A stretch of DNA of 51,102 nt from Spirochaetales bacterium (GCA_028282545.1 JANQHT010000055.1:1-51102), one strand, 5' to 3'; numbered from the stretch's first letter, positions 1 through 10,184 are shown. Notes: generated by a model not told the origin, from the letters alone. Numbers and translations: made by a program.

Positions 1-40
1 CTTAATCTGCGGGTCGAAGGTTCGATCCCTTCACGGCTCA
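1..40 (+). tRNA. tRNA-Lys (CTT), 3' part
   Basis: The window opens inside a tRNA gene. The anticodon CTT at 1-3 is followed by the 3' half of the anticodon arm, a short variable loop, a T arm with GGTTCGATCC and the acceptor strand ending in discriminator A at 40. Anticodon identity rests on the match to the usual tRNA-Lys layout in this arm. The 5' half lies outside the window. Confidence 0.8.
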
Positions 41-78
41 GTTGCCCTTGACGAGGTGGTGCAGGATTTGTACCATTT

Positions 79-160
79 GCGAGAGTGGTGAAATTGGTAT
101 ACACGCTAGATTTAGGATCTAGTGCCGAAAGGCGTAAGGGTTCGAGTCCCTTCTCTCGCA
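79..160 (+). tRNA. tRNA-Leu (TAG)
   Basis: The gene folds as a class II tRNA of 82 bases. The acceptor strands GCGAGAG and CTCTCGC pair, with discriminator A at 160. The anticodon stem CTAGA/TCTAG encloses a loop with anticodon TAG. The extended variable arm around TGCCGAAAGGCGT and the T arm GGTTCGAGTCC fit leucine tRNA. CCA is not encoded. Confidence 0.95.
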
Positions 161-221
161 CGGTGTTGCGAGCGTTTCCCACTCGTGGGCAAGGTAGCGT
201 GCCCTTGGTACGCACACGAAC

Positions 222-293
222 GCGAGAGTAGCTCAGTGGTAGAGCTCCACCTTGCCAAGGTGGATGTCGCGGGTTCGAATCCCGTCTCTCGCT
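222..293 (+). tRNA. tRNA-Gly (GCC)
   Basis: The gene is a class I cloverleaf of 72 bases. Acceptor strands GCGAGAG and CTCTCGC pair, with discriminator T at 293. The D arm contains AGCTCAGTGGTAGAGCT. The anticodon stem CCACC/GGTGG surrounds TTGCCAA, giving anticodon GCC, and the T arm contains GGTTCGAATCC. It is the last tRNA of the cluster and is directly followed by a terminator. Confidence 0.95.
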
Positions 294-300
294 CGCCTGA

Positions 301-331
301 GGCGATTCGGATTGACCGGATCGCCTTTTTT
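301..331 (+). terminator. Rho-independent terminator of the tRNA cluster
   Basis: GGCGATTCGG at 301-310 pairs with CCGGATCGCC at 316-325 over ten pairs with one G-T wobble and a five-base loop. Six T follow at 326-331. It lies eight bases after tRNA-Gly and separates the tRNA transcript from tig. Confidence 0.9.
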
Positions 332-398
332 GTGTCACCCCCTGCAGCCCCCGCGCGCGGCTCGGTGGCCATTATCTCGTTTGGTAAGGATCTAGGAG

Positions 399-1751
399 AT
401 GGTTCAAGAGACGCAAGTCGAAAAACTCGAACATTCATCGGTCAAACTGACCGTGTCCATCGCACAGAGCGACGTGAGCGCGGCCTACGAAAAGGTCGTC
501 GGCAAGTACCAGAAGGAAGCCCACATCAAAGGGTTTCGAAAGGGGAAGGCGCCCCGGGACGTATTGGAACGAAAATTCGCCGAGTCGTTTCGGTTCGAAG
601 CGCTTTCCGACCTCTTCGACACGGGGCTCCGCGAAGCCTTCGATCACGTAGACAAAAAGCCGCTACCCTACAGTCAGCCGGAACTCGTTGAGGAGGTTGA
701 ACTCGACACGGCGAAGGATCTGGTCTTCGCGGTCACCTACGACGTCTATCCCGACGTGAATATCGAGTCCTTTGAAGGTATCGATATAACGCGCCCCCTG
801 TGCAAGATCACGAAGAAAGACGAAGATCGCGAAATCGAGAATCTGCAACAGCAGAATGCCCTCGTGGTCGACAAGGACAACGATACCGTTGAAGAGGGAG
901 ACGTAGTAACGGTCGATTTCGAAGAGGTTGACGAGAGTGACACGACGATCGAAGGTACCGGCCGCGAGGATTTTACCTATACGGCCGGCACCGAAGAGAA
1001 CCGTTACCGCTTTGACGCCGATCTCATGGGTGCAAAATCGGGCGAGACGCGAACGTTCGAGAAGAAATACGCGAAGAACGACAAGGATGAGGAATTGGCC
1101 GGCACCACCCGGCGTCTTCGCGTGACGGTAAAGGGCATCAAGCTTCGAGACGTTCCGGAGATCGACGATGAGTTCGCCCAGGATATCAGCGACGAGTTCG
1201 AAACGCTCGCGGACCTGCGGAAGGACATCCGGGAGCGCCTCACAAACAACGCCGACGCGAAGATCCGTTCGCTCCAGATCGATCAGGTCCTTTCACACCT
1301 CTCCGAAACGTACCCCTTCGACCTTCCGGAGTCGATGGTCCGGTCGGAGCTTGATTCGTCGTGGCGATCGATGACCTCCCAGTACCGGGCCACGGAAGAA
1401 CAGATGACGCAGATTCTCGCCATGCAGGGCACGACCCTGGAGGATCTCTTTGAAGAGTGGCGGCCGGAAGCGGAGAAGCGCCTCCGGAGAACGCTGATCG
1501 TTCAGAAGCTGATCAAGACCGAAAAGATCGAAGTGAGCAACGAAGAGGCGGAGAACCACGTACGAGCAGAGGCCGAAGCGAACAAGAGCGACGTGGACCA
1601 GGTGATCGAGTACTACAGGAACAACCAGATGCTGCCCTATATCCAGCAGGAACTCGCCGAACGACGTCTGTTCGACACCATCATCGAAAAGGCAAAAGTG
1701 AGTAACGGCGACAAAATGTCCTATGTGGACTTGATGAACGAGAAGCGTTAG
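399..1751 (+). CDS. tig: Trigger factor, ribosome-associated chaperone and prolyl isomerase
   Basis: The 450-residue product matches trigger factor in length and domain order. The N-terminal domain carries the ribosome-docking signature GFRKGKAP near residues 44-51. A central FKBP-type region begins around [15 protein letters not shown], near residue 165. A long helical C-terminal chaperone domain follows. The protein binds nascent chains at the exit tunnel and helps them fold. ATG at 399 follows the purine-rich stretch AGGATCTAGGAG. It is the first gene of a run with clpP, clpX and lon, an arrangement common in bacteria, so it is probably co-transcribed with them. Confidence 0.96.
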   Translation: MVQETQVEKLEHSSVKLTVSIAQSDVSAAYEKVVGKYQKEAHIKGFRKGKAPRDVLERKFAESFRFEALSDLFDTGLREAFDHVDKKPLPYSQPELVEEVELDTAKDLVFAVTYDVYPDVNIESFEGIDITRPLCKITKKDEDREIENLQQQNALVVDKDNDTVEEGDVVTVDFEEVDESDTTIEGTGREDFTYTAGTEENRYRFDADLMGAKSGETRTFEKKYAKNDKDEELAGTTRRLRVTVKGIKLRDVPEIDDEFAQDISDEFETLADLRKDIRERLTNNADAKIRSLQIDQVLSHLSETYPFDLPESMVRSELDSSWRSMTSQYRATEEQMTQILAMQGTTLEDLFEEWRPEAEKRLRRTLIVQKLIKTEKIEVSNEEAENHVRAEAEANKSDVDQVIEYYRNNQMLPYIQQELAERRLFDTIIEKAKVSNGDKMSYVDLMNEKR

Positions 1752-1761
1752 GTTTTGCCGC

Positions 1762-2379
1762 ATGGACATCCAGAACAACAACCTTGTTCCCATCGTCGTA
1801 GAGCAAACCGGCATCGGGGAACGTTCGTACGACATCTACTCGCGCCTTCTCAAAGATCGCATCGTCTTTCTCGACGGAGAAATCCACGACGTCTCGGCGG
1901 ACCTCGTGGTGGCACAATTACTGTTCCTGGAGAGCCAGGACCCGGAAAAGGACATCAACCTCTACGTGAACTCTCCCGGTGGAGCCGTGACCGCCGGGCT
2001 CGCGATCTACGATACGATGCAATACATCCGCCCCGACGTGCAGACGATTTGCATGGGCCAGGCAGCCTCGATGGCGGCGCTCCTCCTTGGTGCGGGAGCC
2101 CCGGGCAAACGCCGAATGCTCCCGTCGGCACGGGTACTCATTCACCAGCCCTGGGGCGGCGTGCAGGGTCAGGCGACGGACATCGGCATACAGGCGCGCG
2201 AGATCGTCCGCATCAAGAAGACGCTCATCGCCTATTTCGCCCGCCACACCGGAAAGAGCGAGGACGAGATTTCGGCGGATCTCGAGCGCGACTATTTCAT
2301 GTCCGCCCAGGAAAGTGTAGACTACGGTATTGTCGACGAAATTCTGACCAGGAGTAGCGATGATTCGTCAGAAAAGTGA
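1762..2379 (+). CDS. clpP: ATP-dependent Clp protease proteolytic subunit
   Basis: The 205-residue product is a typical ClpP serine peptidase. The nucleophile is Ser103 in GQAASMAA and the general base is His128 in LIHQPWGG; a conserved acidic residue lies in the C-terminal third. ClpP forms a double-heptamer chamber that degrades proteins fed by ClpX or ClpA/ClpC. The gene begins ten bases after tig and overlaps the start of clpX by 20 bases, so ClpP and its unfoldase are translationally linked. Nothing is truncated or unusual. Confidence 0.97.
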   Translation: MDIQNNNLVPIVVEQTGIGERSYDIYSRLLKDRIVFLDGEIHDVSADLVVAQLLFLESQDPEKDINLYVNSPGGAVTAGLAIYDTMQYIRPDVQTICMGQAASMAALLLGAGAPGKRRMLPSARVLIHQPWGGVQGQATDIGIQAREIVRIKKTLIAYFARHTGKSEDEISADLERDYFMSAQESVDYGIVDEILTRSSDDSSEK

Positions 2380-3601
2380 CAACGGGAAATCGTGTTCCTT
2401 CTGTGGCAAGAAGGGTGAACACGCCCGCCGTCTGATAGCGGGTCCCGGCGTCTATATTTGCGACGAGTGTGTAAACGTCTGCAAACGCATCATCGACGAA
2501 GAGGACGACATCAGTACGTCCGACATCTTGGCGACCGTTCCACATCCCAAGGAGATCAAGGAGTTCCTCGACGAGTTCGTGATCGGCCAGGAAGACGCAA
2601 AAAAGACGCTCTCCGTGGCCGTGTACAACCACTACAAACGCATCAGCGGCCGCGCGCAGATTGACGACGACGTGGAGTTGGAGAAGTCCAATGTCCTGCT
2701 GATCGGCCCCACCGGCACCGGCAAGACGCTCCTGGCGCGGACGCTCGCGAAGAAGATGAAGGTTCCCTTCGCGATAGCGGACGCGACAACGCTGACCGAG
2801 GCCGGCTACGTCGGTGAAGATGTTGAAAACATCCTCCTTAAGCTCTATCAGAACGCCGGGGGCAATATCTCCGCCACGGAACGGGGGATCGTCTACATCG
2901 ACGAGATCGACAAGATCTCCCGCAAGGGCGAAAACGCCTCGATAACGCGCGACGTGTCCGGTGAAGGCGTACAGCAGGCCCTTTTGAAGATCATCGAAGG
3001 CACGGTCGCTTCGGTCCCTCCCCAGGGAGGCCGGAAGCACCCAAGCCAGGAGATGATCCGGATCGACACGTCGAACATCCTCTTCATCGTTGGTGGAGCC
3101 TTTGTCGGGCTGGACCGAATCATCGAGTCCCGGGTCGCAAAGCAGCCCATGGGGTTTGGGGCCGACGTCAAAACATCCACCGAGAAAGACCTGGTCTCCC
3201 TCTATCGCCACCTCCATCCGGATGATCTCGTGAAATTCGGTTTGATACCGGAGTTCGTTGGTCGCCTCCCGATGCACGTGACTCTGGAAGAGTTGAACAA
3301 GGAATCGCTCGTCCGGATTCTCAAGGAGCCCAAGAACAGCGTCGTCCGGCAGTACCAAGCTTCGATGCGCCTTGACCACGTTGCCCTCGAATTCGAGGAC
3401 GACGCCCTCGACGCGATAGCGGACCGCGCCATCGGACAAAAGACGGGCGCCCGGGGTCTACGATCCATCGTAGACCAGATGATGGTTGAACTGATGTTCG
3501 AGATTCCCTCCATTGAGGGACCCAAGCAGATCACCATCAGCGGCGAAGACGTGACACTGCGCCGGACTCCGCAGATTCACCTGGGACAAAAATCCGCCTG
3601 A
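2360..3601 (+). CDS. clpX: ATP-dependent Clp protease ATP-binding subunit ClpX
   Basis: The 413-residue product has the N-terminal C4 zinc domain ([13 protein letters not shown], then ICDECV) that binds adaptors and substrates. An AAA+ domain follows, with Walker A GPTGTGKT and Walker B VYIDEIDK, and then the ClpX small domain. It unfolds tagged proteins and threads them into ClpP. ATG at 2360 lies inside the 3' end of clpP, with AGGAG a few bases upstream. The length equals that of usual ClpX. Adjacent lon makes this a compact proteolysis block. Confidence 0.97.
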   Translation: MIRQKSDNGKSCSFCGKKGEHARRLIAGPGVYICDECVNVCKRIIDEEDDISTSDILATVPHPKEIKEFLDEFVIGQEDAKKTLSVAVYNHYKRISGRAQIDDDVELEKSNVLLIGPTGTGKTLLARTLAKKMKVPFAIADATTLTEAGYVGEDVENILLKLYQNAGGNISATERGIVYIDEIDKISRKGENASITRDVSGEGVQQALLKIIEGTVASVPPQGGRKHPSQEMIRIDTSNILFIVGGAFVGLDRIIESRVAKQPMGFGADVKTSTEKDLVSLYRHLHPDDLVKFGLIPEFVGRLPMHVTLEELNKESLVRILKEPKNSVVRQYQASMRLDHVALEFEDDALDAIADRAIGQKTGARGLRSIVDQMMVELMFEIPSIEGPKQITISGEDVTLRRTPQIHLGQKSA

Positions 3602-3605
3602 CGCC

Positions 3606-5957
3606 ATGAAGCTACTCGCTCCGAAGCGCAAGCAGATCCAGGCGCTTCCGGTGCTCGCCATGCGTAGTTCCGTCCTCTTCCCGCACATGAGCGCGCCGGT
3701 CTTCGTGAACAGGACGGAGGATACTACCGCCGTCCGGGCCGCCATGGCCGCGGACCGGCGACTCCTCGCGGTGGTCCAACTCGATCCCGAAGGCCCCGCG
3801 TCGTCGGAAAATATCGCGGATATAGGTGTCATCGCGCGAATAGCGAACATGATCAAGCTCCCGGACGGCTCCATTCGAGTCCTGCTCGAATGTTCAAACC
3901 GGGCCCGCCCCACCACGGTCCACACCGACGGTTACATCAGCGCCGCCTACGAGGAACCGCAGTCTCTGCGTCCCGGTGACGATGAAGTCGCCCGCTACGT
4001 CAAAACGATCCAGCGTTCTTTCCTCGAGTACGCGCGGATGCAGCGGCGCGTACCCAAGGATGCGCGCCGCAAGGTGGAAAACAGCGATTCCGCGGAGGCT
4101 ATCGTCGACATCGTTGGGGGGACCGTGGGGTTCAACACCGACGACAAGCTCCGAATCCTCTCGGAACTGGACGTGGTAGAGCGCGCGGGCCTGGTAGCGG
4201 AGCTGCTCCAGTCCGAAATCGAATTGCTCGAACTCAAAGTGGAGATCGACAAACGTGTGCAAACACGGATGGAGAAGCACCAGAAGGAGTACTACCTTCA
4301 CGAACAAATCAAGGAGATCAACCGGGAACTCGGAACAAGCGACGATGATCCGAGCGGTATCAAACAGCTCGAAGAGCGCCTGGAAGAGGGTGAGTATCCT
4401 GAGACGGTTCGCGAGCGGGTGACAAAGGAGATTACCCGGCTCAAGAAACTACAACCCCTGGCGCCGGAAGCCGGTATTATCCGGACGTACGTGGAATTGA
4501 TCGTCGAACTCCCCTGGAACATCCGGACCGATCACCGGATCGACATTCACCGTGCCCGGGAGATCCTGGATCGAGACCACTACGATCTCGAGAAACCGAA
4601 GGAACGGGTCCTCGAGTTTATCGCCGTGCAGCATCTCAACGCCCAGCTCAAGGGTCCTATCCTCTGTTTCGTGGGCCCCCCGGGAACGGGCAAAACTTCC
4701 CTTGGACAATCGCTCGCGGAGGCACTGGGTCGGGGATTTACGCGTCTCTCCCTGGGCGGCGTGCGTGACGAAGCGGAAATTCGCGGTCATCGACGCACAT
4801 ACGTGGGCGCCCTCCCCGGCAAAATCATTTCCGCCGTCAAGCGGGCGGGCACACGAAACCCGGTTCTCCTGCTCGATGAAATAGACAAGCTGGGCAGCGA
4901 TTTCCGGGGGGACCCTTCCAGCGCCCTCCTGGAGGTCCTCGACCCGGAGCAGAATCGCCAGTTCGTTGACCACTACCTTGAGATCCCCTTCGATCTTTCG
5001 GAGGTTCTCTTCGTTACAACCGCGAACTCCCTCCACACCGTTCCGCCGCCACTGCGGGACCGTATGGAAATTATCGAGATCCCGGGGTACGCCGATTTCG
5101 ACAAGGTCCACATCGCCCAACGCCACCTGGTTCCCAAGCAACTGGTCAACCACGGACTCAAGGACGCGGACATCCGGTTCTACCGCGATGCCATTCTTGA
5201 GATCGTTCACAACTACACGCTTGAAAGCGGCGTACGAAACCTGGACCGCGAGATTGCGTCGATCATCCGCAAAATGGCCAGGGAAGCGGTCGAAAACAAC
5301 GTCGCTATCGACGGCGGGAATATCCCGTTCAAGCGCCACGTTCGCGCCGGGACCGTGAAGAGATACCTGGGACCGGCCAAGCGAAAAAACACGGCCGTAA
5401 CGGCAACGGACCTTCCCGGATTTGCGGTAGGCCTGGCGTGGACCGAAAACGGCGGAACGGTCCTGCCGGTTGAAACGAGCCTTTTTCCGGGGACCGGCAA
5501 GCTTATCCTGACCGGAAACCTTGGAGACGTGATGAAAGAGAGCGCCCAGGCCGCGTTGACCTACATCCGGTCCCGATCGGAGCGGTTCGGGATTCGTCCC
5601 CGCACCTTTTCCGAGTTCGACGTGCACATTCACGTACCGGAGGGGGCGATCCCCAAGGATGGACCGTCGGCGGGAGTTACCATTACCACCTCCATACTCT
5701 CGGCCTTTTCCGGGACGCCCCTGGCGCAGACTTGGGCCATGTCCGGTGAGATCACACTTACCGGCCGGGTACTCCCGGTGGGAGGGATCAAGGAGAAGGT
5801 CCTTGCCGCTCACCGGCGAGGCATCACGAACATCGTCCTTCCCGCCGACAACCGCGTGGACGTTGAGGAACTTCCACGGCAGGTGCGGCATGGGCTCGAC
5901 ATAACGTACGCGAACACGATAGAAGAAGCCCTGGAACGTTTTGTTCCTGAATCTTGA
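3606..5957 (+). CDS. lon: ATP-dependent protease Lon
   Basis: The 783-residue product has the order expected of bacterial LonA. An N-terminal substrate-binding domain (about 1-210) is followed by a helical linker, then an AAA+ domain with Walker A GPPGTGKT and Walker [10 protein letters not shown]. The C-terminal S16 peptidase domain has Ser688 in DGPSAG and Lys731 in GGIKEK as the catalytic dyad. Lon degrades misfolded and short-lived regulatory proteins in the cytoplasm. It begins four bases after clpX, without a strong ribosome site of its own, so coupling to clpX translation is likely. Confidence 0.97.
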   Translation: MKLLAPKRKQIQALPVLAMRSSVLFPHMSAPVFVNRTEDTTAVRAAMAADRRLLAVVQLDPEGPASSENIADIGVIARIANMIKLPDGSIRVLLECSNRARPTTVHTDGYISAAYEEPQSLRPGDDEVARYVKTIQRSFLEYARMQRRVPKDARRKVENSDSAEAIVDIVGGTVGFNTDDKLRILSELDVVERAGLVAELLQSEIELLELKVEIDKRVQTRMEKHQKEYYLHEQIKEINRELGTSDDDPSGIKQLEERLEEGEYPETVRERVTKEITRLKKLQPLAPEAGIIRTYVELIVELPWNIRTDHRIDIHRAREILDRDHYDLEKPKERVLEFIAVQHLNAQLKGPILCFVGPPGTGKTSLGQSLAEALGRGFTRLSLGGVRDEAEIRGHRRTYVGALPGKIISAVKRAGTRNPVLLLDEIDKLGSDFRGDPSSALLEVLDPEQNRQFVDHYLEIPFDLSEVLFVTTANSLHTVPPPLRDRMEIIEIPGYADFDKVHIAQRHLVPKQLVNHGLKDADIRFYRDAILEIVHNYTLESGVRNLDREIASIIRKMAREAVENNVAIDGGNIPFKRHVRAGTVKRYLGPAKRKNTAVTATDLPGFAVGLAWTENGGTVLPVETSLFPGTGKLILTGNLGDVMKESAQAALTYIRSRSERFGIRPRTFSEFDVHIHVPEGAIPKDGPSAGVTITTSILSAFSGTPLAQTWAMSGEITLTGRVLPVGGIKEKVLAAHRRGITNIVLPADNRVDVEELPRQVRHGLDITYANTIEEALERFVPES

Positions 5958-5974
5958 ACCCAAGGTGGTACCCG

Positions 5975-6910
5975 ATGGCGCTCAAAGGTAGATCGTTGCT
6001 GACGCTCCTGGACTTCTCCCCGCAGGAAGTCCGTGAACTCCTGGACCTTTCGATCGAGGTCAAGCGCGAACACCGTGAGGGCGTACGTAAATCTCGTTTT
6101 ACCGGCCGCTCCCTGGCGATGCTCTTTGAGAAACGATCCACGCGCACGCGGTGTGCCTTTGAAACCGCCTTTGGTGAAGAGGGCGGTCATCCGGTATTTC
6201 TCTCTTCCGCCGACATCCAACTGGGTGCAAAAGAGACGATTGAAGATACGGCGCGCGTCCTGGGACGCATGTTCGACATCATCGAGTTCCGTGGTTTCGA
6301 GCAAAGCACCGTGGAGAAACTCGCGGAACACTCCGGTGTACCGGTGATAAACGGCCTCACCGATATGTATCACCCGACCCAGGCGTTGGCGGACCTCATG
6401 ACGATCGAGGAGCAGGCGGGCAAACTTCGGGGGACCGCCACGGTGTTTATCGGCGACGGACGCAACAACGTGTCGCGGTCGCTTATGATCGGCGCCGCGA
6501 TGACGGGCCTCGAACACACCGTGATCGCTCCGGCGGAACTGCATCCGGCACCGGATTTTGTCGAACGCCTCAAGGGGATCGCCGAAAACACCGGCGCCCG
6601 GATAGTGATCGAAACCGATCCGGCCTCCGTTCCGCCCCAGGCTGCCGCCATCTATACGGACGTCTGGATCTCCATGGGTGAAGAGGAGACAAAGAGGGAC
6701 CGGGTCAACACGCTTCGCCCGTACCAGGTAACGGACGAGACGATGGACCGTGCGCCCAAGGCGGTGTTCCTGCACTGCCTGCCGGCCGTTCGCGAAAACG
6801 AGATGACCGCTTCGGTGATTGACGGCGACCGCTCCCGGGTATGGGATCAGGCTGAGAATCGCAAGCACACGATCAAAGCGGTCATGCTTGCGACCGCGGG
6901 GCTCGCGTAG
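5975..6910 (+). CDS. argF: Ornithine carbamoyltransferase
   Basis: The 311-residue product carries the transcarbamoylase signatures: STRTR (55-59) for carbamoyl phosphate, HPTQ (133-136), the ornithine-specific SMG (233-235), and HCLP (267-270) with the catalytic cysteine. It makes citrulline from ornithine and carbamoyl phosphate. The start is placed at ATG 5975, because AAGGTGG lies seven bases upstream; a longer TTG frame begins inside lon. No other arginine gene is nearby, so an anabolic (ArgF) or catabolic (ArcB) role cannot be settled here. Confidence 0.93.
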   Translation: MALKGRSLLTLLDFSPQEVRELLDLSIEVKREHREGVRKSRFTGRSLAMLFEKRSTRTRCAFETAFGEEGGHPVFLSSADIQLGAKETIEDTARVLGRMFDIIEFRGFEQSTVEKLAEHSGVPVINGLTDMYHPTQALADLMTIEEQAGKLRGTATVFIGDGRNNVSRSLMIGAAMTGLEHTVIAPAELHPAPDFVERLKGIAENTGARIVIETDPASVPPQAAAIYTDVWISMGEEETKRDRVNTLRPYQVTDETMDRAPKAVFLHCLPAVRENEMTASVIDGDRSRVWDQAENRKHTIKAVMLATAGLA

Positions 6911-6911
6911 T

Positions 6912-7337
6912 ATGATTTTTACCATGAAGCGTGCAGTTTTTTTCTTTCTTGGCGTGTGCCTCTTGTTTGTCGGCGTATCGCTCTCGGCTCAGGAAAGCGA
7001 CGCGGAAAACCCGCAGATCCAGTTGCTCACGATTCCGATCCAGAAGGTATACGAACACCGATTGGGGTTTCGCGTTGTCTACAATCGTTCCGACCTCTAC
7101 CCGGCGGAAGTGTTTATCCCGGGCCGCTGGTTCACCCAGGCGGGAGGCGCCGGAGAGGTCTACTTCTCAGCGCACCCGAGCGTCCCGTACATGACCGTTA
7201 TCTGGGTGGATGGCGAGTTCAGTCACGTTCGCCTCTACCTGCACGAACGCAAGGAAGACCGCAGTTGGGGTGCACTTCCCAGCGATGCGGACTACCGTGA
7301 CGACTTTGCGGTGGAGACGCTCGAACTCGAGCTGTAG
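6912..7337 (+). CDS. Exported protein of unknown function
   Basis: The frame codes for about 141 residues. It opens with a clear Sec signal peptide, a basic start (MKRAVFFFLG) followed by a hydrophobic core ending at SLSAQ, so the mature protein is likely periplasmic or surface located. The remainder is a small beta-rich sequence with no family I recognise. A second in-frame ATG at 6924 would give a tighter signal peptide and may be the real start. The gene starts one base after argF, suggesting shared transcription. Confidence 0.7.
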   Translation: MIFTMKRAVFFFLGVCLLFVGVSLSAQESDAENPQIQLLTIPIQKVYEHRLGFRVVYNRSDLYPAEVFIPGRWFTQAGGAGEVYFSAHPSVPYMTVIWVDGEFSHVRLYLHERKEDRSWGALPSDADYRDDFAVETLELEL

Positions 7338-7341
7338 CTCG

Positions 7342-8319
7342 GTGACGTGTCCCGACGAACTCGTCGAGTTCGTACAACAGACTCCGCGTATCGTCATCGT
7401 CGGGCATGAAGAACCCGACGGTGACTGCATCGGGAGTCAGTTGGCACTCGGATCCGCGCTCTCCCGGGCGGGTGCAGCCGTTACCCAGTGCAATCCCGGC
7501 CCCTTCGAACGACGGGAGATCGCACCGTACCGGGAACAGTTCATCACCGACTACGGAACCGTTGACGCACGCTCCTTCGACGGCGTTGTGGTGGTGGATT
7601 GCTCTTCCGCGGATCGTCTGGGCGGTTTCGCGCCCATCGTTGAACACCTTCCAACGGCGGTAATCGATCACCACACAACGGGGGTACCATTCGGAACGAT
7701 CCGGTGTGTTCACCCGTCGATCCCGGCGACCACCGTGCTGGTGTACTCGCTGATCACCGCACTCGGCCTTGAGATAACCCCCTTCGAAGCCCGGATGCTC
7801 TTTTTCGGGCTCTCCACGGACACCGGGTTTTTCCGATTCCTCGACGCAACGCAATGGGAGAGCGTCGCGGTTGCCGCGGAACTCATGCGGGCCGGCGCAT
7901 CCCCGCGAGCCACCCACGATGCGATGTACCACAATCGTAGCCGGCAGTCACGGGTATACCTCGCCCGCGCCCTTGAGCGCGTGGACTTCATCGCCGACGG
8001 CGCAGCTGCCCTGACCTTCCTCACCGCTGAAGACGCCATCGGCCTCGGTTCGGACAACCGTGATTCCGACGCGATCCATGCGTCTCTGCTTGCCGTAGAA
8101 GGTGTCGAGGTCCTGGCAGTGGTCCGAGAACTCGATGAAAAGAGGGCCTGTGCGGTGAGCTTTCGCGCCACCGGCGACGTCGATGTGGCGGCAATTGCGG
8201 CGAAACTGGGCGGCGGTGGCCACCAGAAGGCGGCCGGGTGCAGAATCCGTGAGCCCCTCGTGGAATCCCTCCGTGTGGTTCGATCATCAGTTTTGGAAGC
8301 CCTCCGTCACGGATCGTAA
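7342..8319 (+). CDS. nrnA: DHH-family phosphoesterase, NrnA-like oligoribonuclease/pAp phosphatase
   Basis: The roughly 325-residue product has the DHH signatures: DGDCIGS near residues 26-32, VVVVDCS, and DHH in VIDHHTTG. It also has the C-terminal DHHA1 motif GGGGHQKAAG. This layout matches NrnA, which degrades very short RNA and, in many species, removes the 3' phosphate of pAp or hydrolyses linear dinucleotides such as pGpG. The start is set at GTG 7342, four bases after the previous stop; an upstream ATG in the same frame lies wholly inside the preceding gene. Its exact substrate cannot be read from sequence. Confidence 0.88.
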   Translation: MTCPDELVEFVQQTPRIVIVGHEEPDGDCIGSQLALGSALSRAGAAVTQCNPGPFERREIAPYREQFITDYGTVDARSFDGVVVVDCSSADRLGGFAPIVEHLPTAVIDHHTTGVPFGTIRCVHPSIPATTVLVYSLITALGLEITPFEARMLFFGLSTDTGFFRFLDATQWESVAVAAELMRAGASPRATHDAMYHNRSRQSRVYLARALERVDFIADGAAALTFLTAEDAIGLGSDNRDSDAIHASLLAVEGVEVLAVVRELDEKRACAVSFRATGDVDVAAIAAKLGGGGHQKAAGCRIREPLVESLRVVRSSVLEALRHGS

Positions 8320-8425
8320 CTATGTAAACGAACGTTAACGCAGAGGGCGTACTGGGTTCGGTTTGGCAGTTTCCGAGAACGCCCTGTTTGGCATCCTCTT
8401 TGCATTACAGGCGCAGGAGGATGCC

Positions 8426-9307
8426 ATGACCCCGCTCACCACCAAGATCTTGGAACGTCGCCGTCCCGACGGTACGGTTCCGCCGGCCCTGCTCAAAGAG
8501 GTTACGTCGGCCACGCTATCGTACGCTCGCGAGCGCCTCCACCTATCGCAAAACGAAGCGGCGGATCTCGTCTCCGACTTCTACCCCTACATCGTCCGCG
8601 CCATTCGCACCTATCGCCAGGAAGAGACCAGTTTTGAGGCGTACCTGTTTACCATCCTGCGCCTGGAGCGACGCGCGCGCCGCCGGCGGGATCGGCGCGA
8701 AGCACAGATTCGTCGCATGGTACGGTCCGGCGCGCTCGGGTATCGGTGTACTGAAACGGACAGGCACACGGAAGTGTGCGAACGCCCCCCGGGCTCCTCC
8801 CGCGGCTGGCTCGTGTCAGATCGGGAGAACGATGCTCGCCGCAAACGGCTGATCTGTGCGGTTGTACGCAATGCCGCCCTGCTGACCGCAGCCCAGATCG
8901 ACCTGTACAGTTCGGCAATCGGCGTGTCGCCAACGTGGTTGGATGGAATTGCCCGGTGTGCCCGGGAAGAACTGGCTGAGAACTTCGCCCGGATAGAACG
9001 GTGGCGAAAACTGCGCGACCGCTATTTCGCCGTCTACCTGACGTGTCAGATCGAACTGCGATATGCCGACACACCGGCGGAACGGGAACCGATTATTGCA
9101 CGCATGGAGATGAATCGATCACGCCTCAACAACGCCCGGCGGCGAATAGCACGGGTCAGCACGCAACTGACGCACCGGCGAATCGGTGAACTCCTGGGCA
9201 TCCCCAAGGGATCGGTCGACTCCTGTCTGGCGCAGCTTGTACACGACCTTGCCCCGACCGGTACCGATACACTACCGTTCGTCCATGACAGTTCTGTTGG
9301 CCAGTAA
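8426..9307 (+). CDS. Sigma-factor-like DNA-binding protein, unassigned
   Basis: The 293-residue product is not one I can name. Residues around SDFYPYIVRAIRTYR and FEAYLFTILRLERR resemble the core-binding and promoter-melting part of sigma-70 region 2. They are followed by an arginine-rich run. Near the C terminus, HRRIGELLGIPKGSVDSCLA looks like the helix-turn-helix of region 4. The spacing between these parts is longer than in ECF sigma factors. AGGAGG lies five bases before ATG 8426, a near ideal ribosome site. The 3' end overlaps rdgB by 23 bases. A divergent sigma factor or a DNA-binding adaptor are both possible. Confidence 0.6.
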   Translation: MTPLTTKILERRRPDGTVPPALLKEVTSATLSYARERLHLSQNEAADLVSDFYPYIVRAIRTYRQEETSFEAYLFTILRLERRARRRRDRREAQIRRMVRSGALGYRCTETDRHTEVCERPPGSSRGWLVSDRENDARRKRLICAVVRNAALLTAAQIDLYSSAIGVSPTWLDGIARCAREELAENFARIERWRKLRDRYFAVYLTCQIELRYADTPAEREPIIARMEMNRSRLNNARRRIARVSTQLTHRRIGELLGIPKGSVDSCLAQLVHDLAPTGTDTLPFVHDSSVGQ

Positions 9308-9968
9308 CAACGACCACAAGTTCAAAGAGGTAGTCGGGATTGTGGAGTCGATCGCATCGCCGGTGCGTGTCGTCAGACCGGTGGACCTTGGTTTCCGGTT
9401 TTCCTGTGAAGAGACTGGAACGACCTTCGGCGAAAACGCCGCCATCAAGGCCCGGGCCGTCTGGGCATTGCAGCACGGCCTGCTCATCGAGGGCGTCACC
9501 GTTGAACCGGACGCCGGGAGCGTCAACGCGACCATTCTGGAGCGTTTTGGATCGCCGCTCCCCGTCCTATCCGATGATTCGGGAATTTCCGTGGAAGCCC
9601 TCGGAGGCGGCCCCGGTGTGCGGTCGGCCCGGTACGGGACGGACCAACTGGGCCAGGAAGCGACCGACGCGGACCGGACGGCCCTTCTCCTCCGCACGCT
9701 CGCAAATGAAGCGGATCGGCGGGCGCACTACACTTGCAACGCGATTCTGGCTTTCGCCGACGACCGGTTTTATCAGGCGCAGGAGACGTGGTACGGGACC
9801 ATCACGGACAGGGAGATTCACGGCGAGAGCGGTTTCGGATACGACCCTGTCTTTTGGCTCGAAGAGTACAGCTGTTCCGTGTCCCAGCTTCCGCAGGCAC
9901 AAAAGGACCGGATCAGCCACCGCGCCAAGGCAGTTGCGGCGGTCCTGCGCGCAGCCGGAGCCGCGTGA
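9285..9968 (+). CDS. rdgB: Non-canonical purine NTP pyrophosphatase (RdgB/HAM1 family)
   Basis: The 227-residue product begins MTVLLASNN, has TFGENAAIKA, the catalytic segment SDDSGISVEALGGGPG followed by SARYG, then GYDPVF and SHRAKA. All are hallmarks of the Ham1/RdgB family, which hydrolyses dITP, ITP and XTP to the monophosphates and cleans the nucleotide pool. An insert around VEPDAGSVNATILERFG makes it slightly longer than the E. coli enzyme. ATG 9285 is internal to the preceding gene, so the two are coupled. Confidence 0.93.
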   Translation: MTVLLASNNDHKFKEVVGIVESIASPVRVVRPVDLGFRFSCEETGTTFGENAAIKARAVWALQHGLLIEGVTVEPDAGSVNATILERFGSPLPVLSDDSGISVEALGGGPGVRSARYGTDQLGQEATDADRTALLLRTLANEADRRAHYTCNAILAFADDRFYQAQETWYGTITDREIHGESGFGYDPVFWLEEYSCSVSQLPQAQKDRISHRAKAVAAVLRAAGAA

Positions 9969-10077
9969 TCTCGGTCGCAGCTGATCCTGCCCGCGGCCGG
10001 CTGAAAATTCTCAGCAATGACGGAGGGCGACGACAACGTTGTCTCTGTCACGGGGCAGGCAGTTCTCATTCTGGAGG

Positions 10078-10116
10078 AGAACAAAACGCGTCTCTGCAAG
10101 CGCAGCGTTTTGTTCT
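10078..10116. terminator. Perfect 12-bp inverted repeat, possible bidirectional terminator
   Basis: AGAACAAAACGC at 10078-10089 is the exact reverse complement of GCGTTTTGTTCT at 10105-10116, with a 15-base loop. The A-rich 5' arm and T-rich 3' arm resemble bidirectional terminators, but no long T run follows. It sits in the 216-base gap between rdgB and pepF and could end the long upstream operon. Confidence 0.5.
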
Positions 10117-10184
10117 TCGTTCCGTACTATTGGCCGCCCGCGCAATTTGTTGATCTTTCCCGTTACGAGCGTTAGTTTGCAGGG

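Noticed and set aside
48-76. TTGACG with TACCAT 17 bases later, before tRNA-Leu (TAG)
   Set aside because: Transcription would start inside the tRNA, and the -10 box is poor; the tRNA cluster is more likely read from upstream.
4449-5963. A 504-codon open frame on the minus strand
   Set aside because: It is antisense to the conserved lon AAA+ and peptidase domains, which clearly are the real gene.
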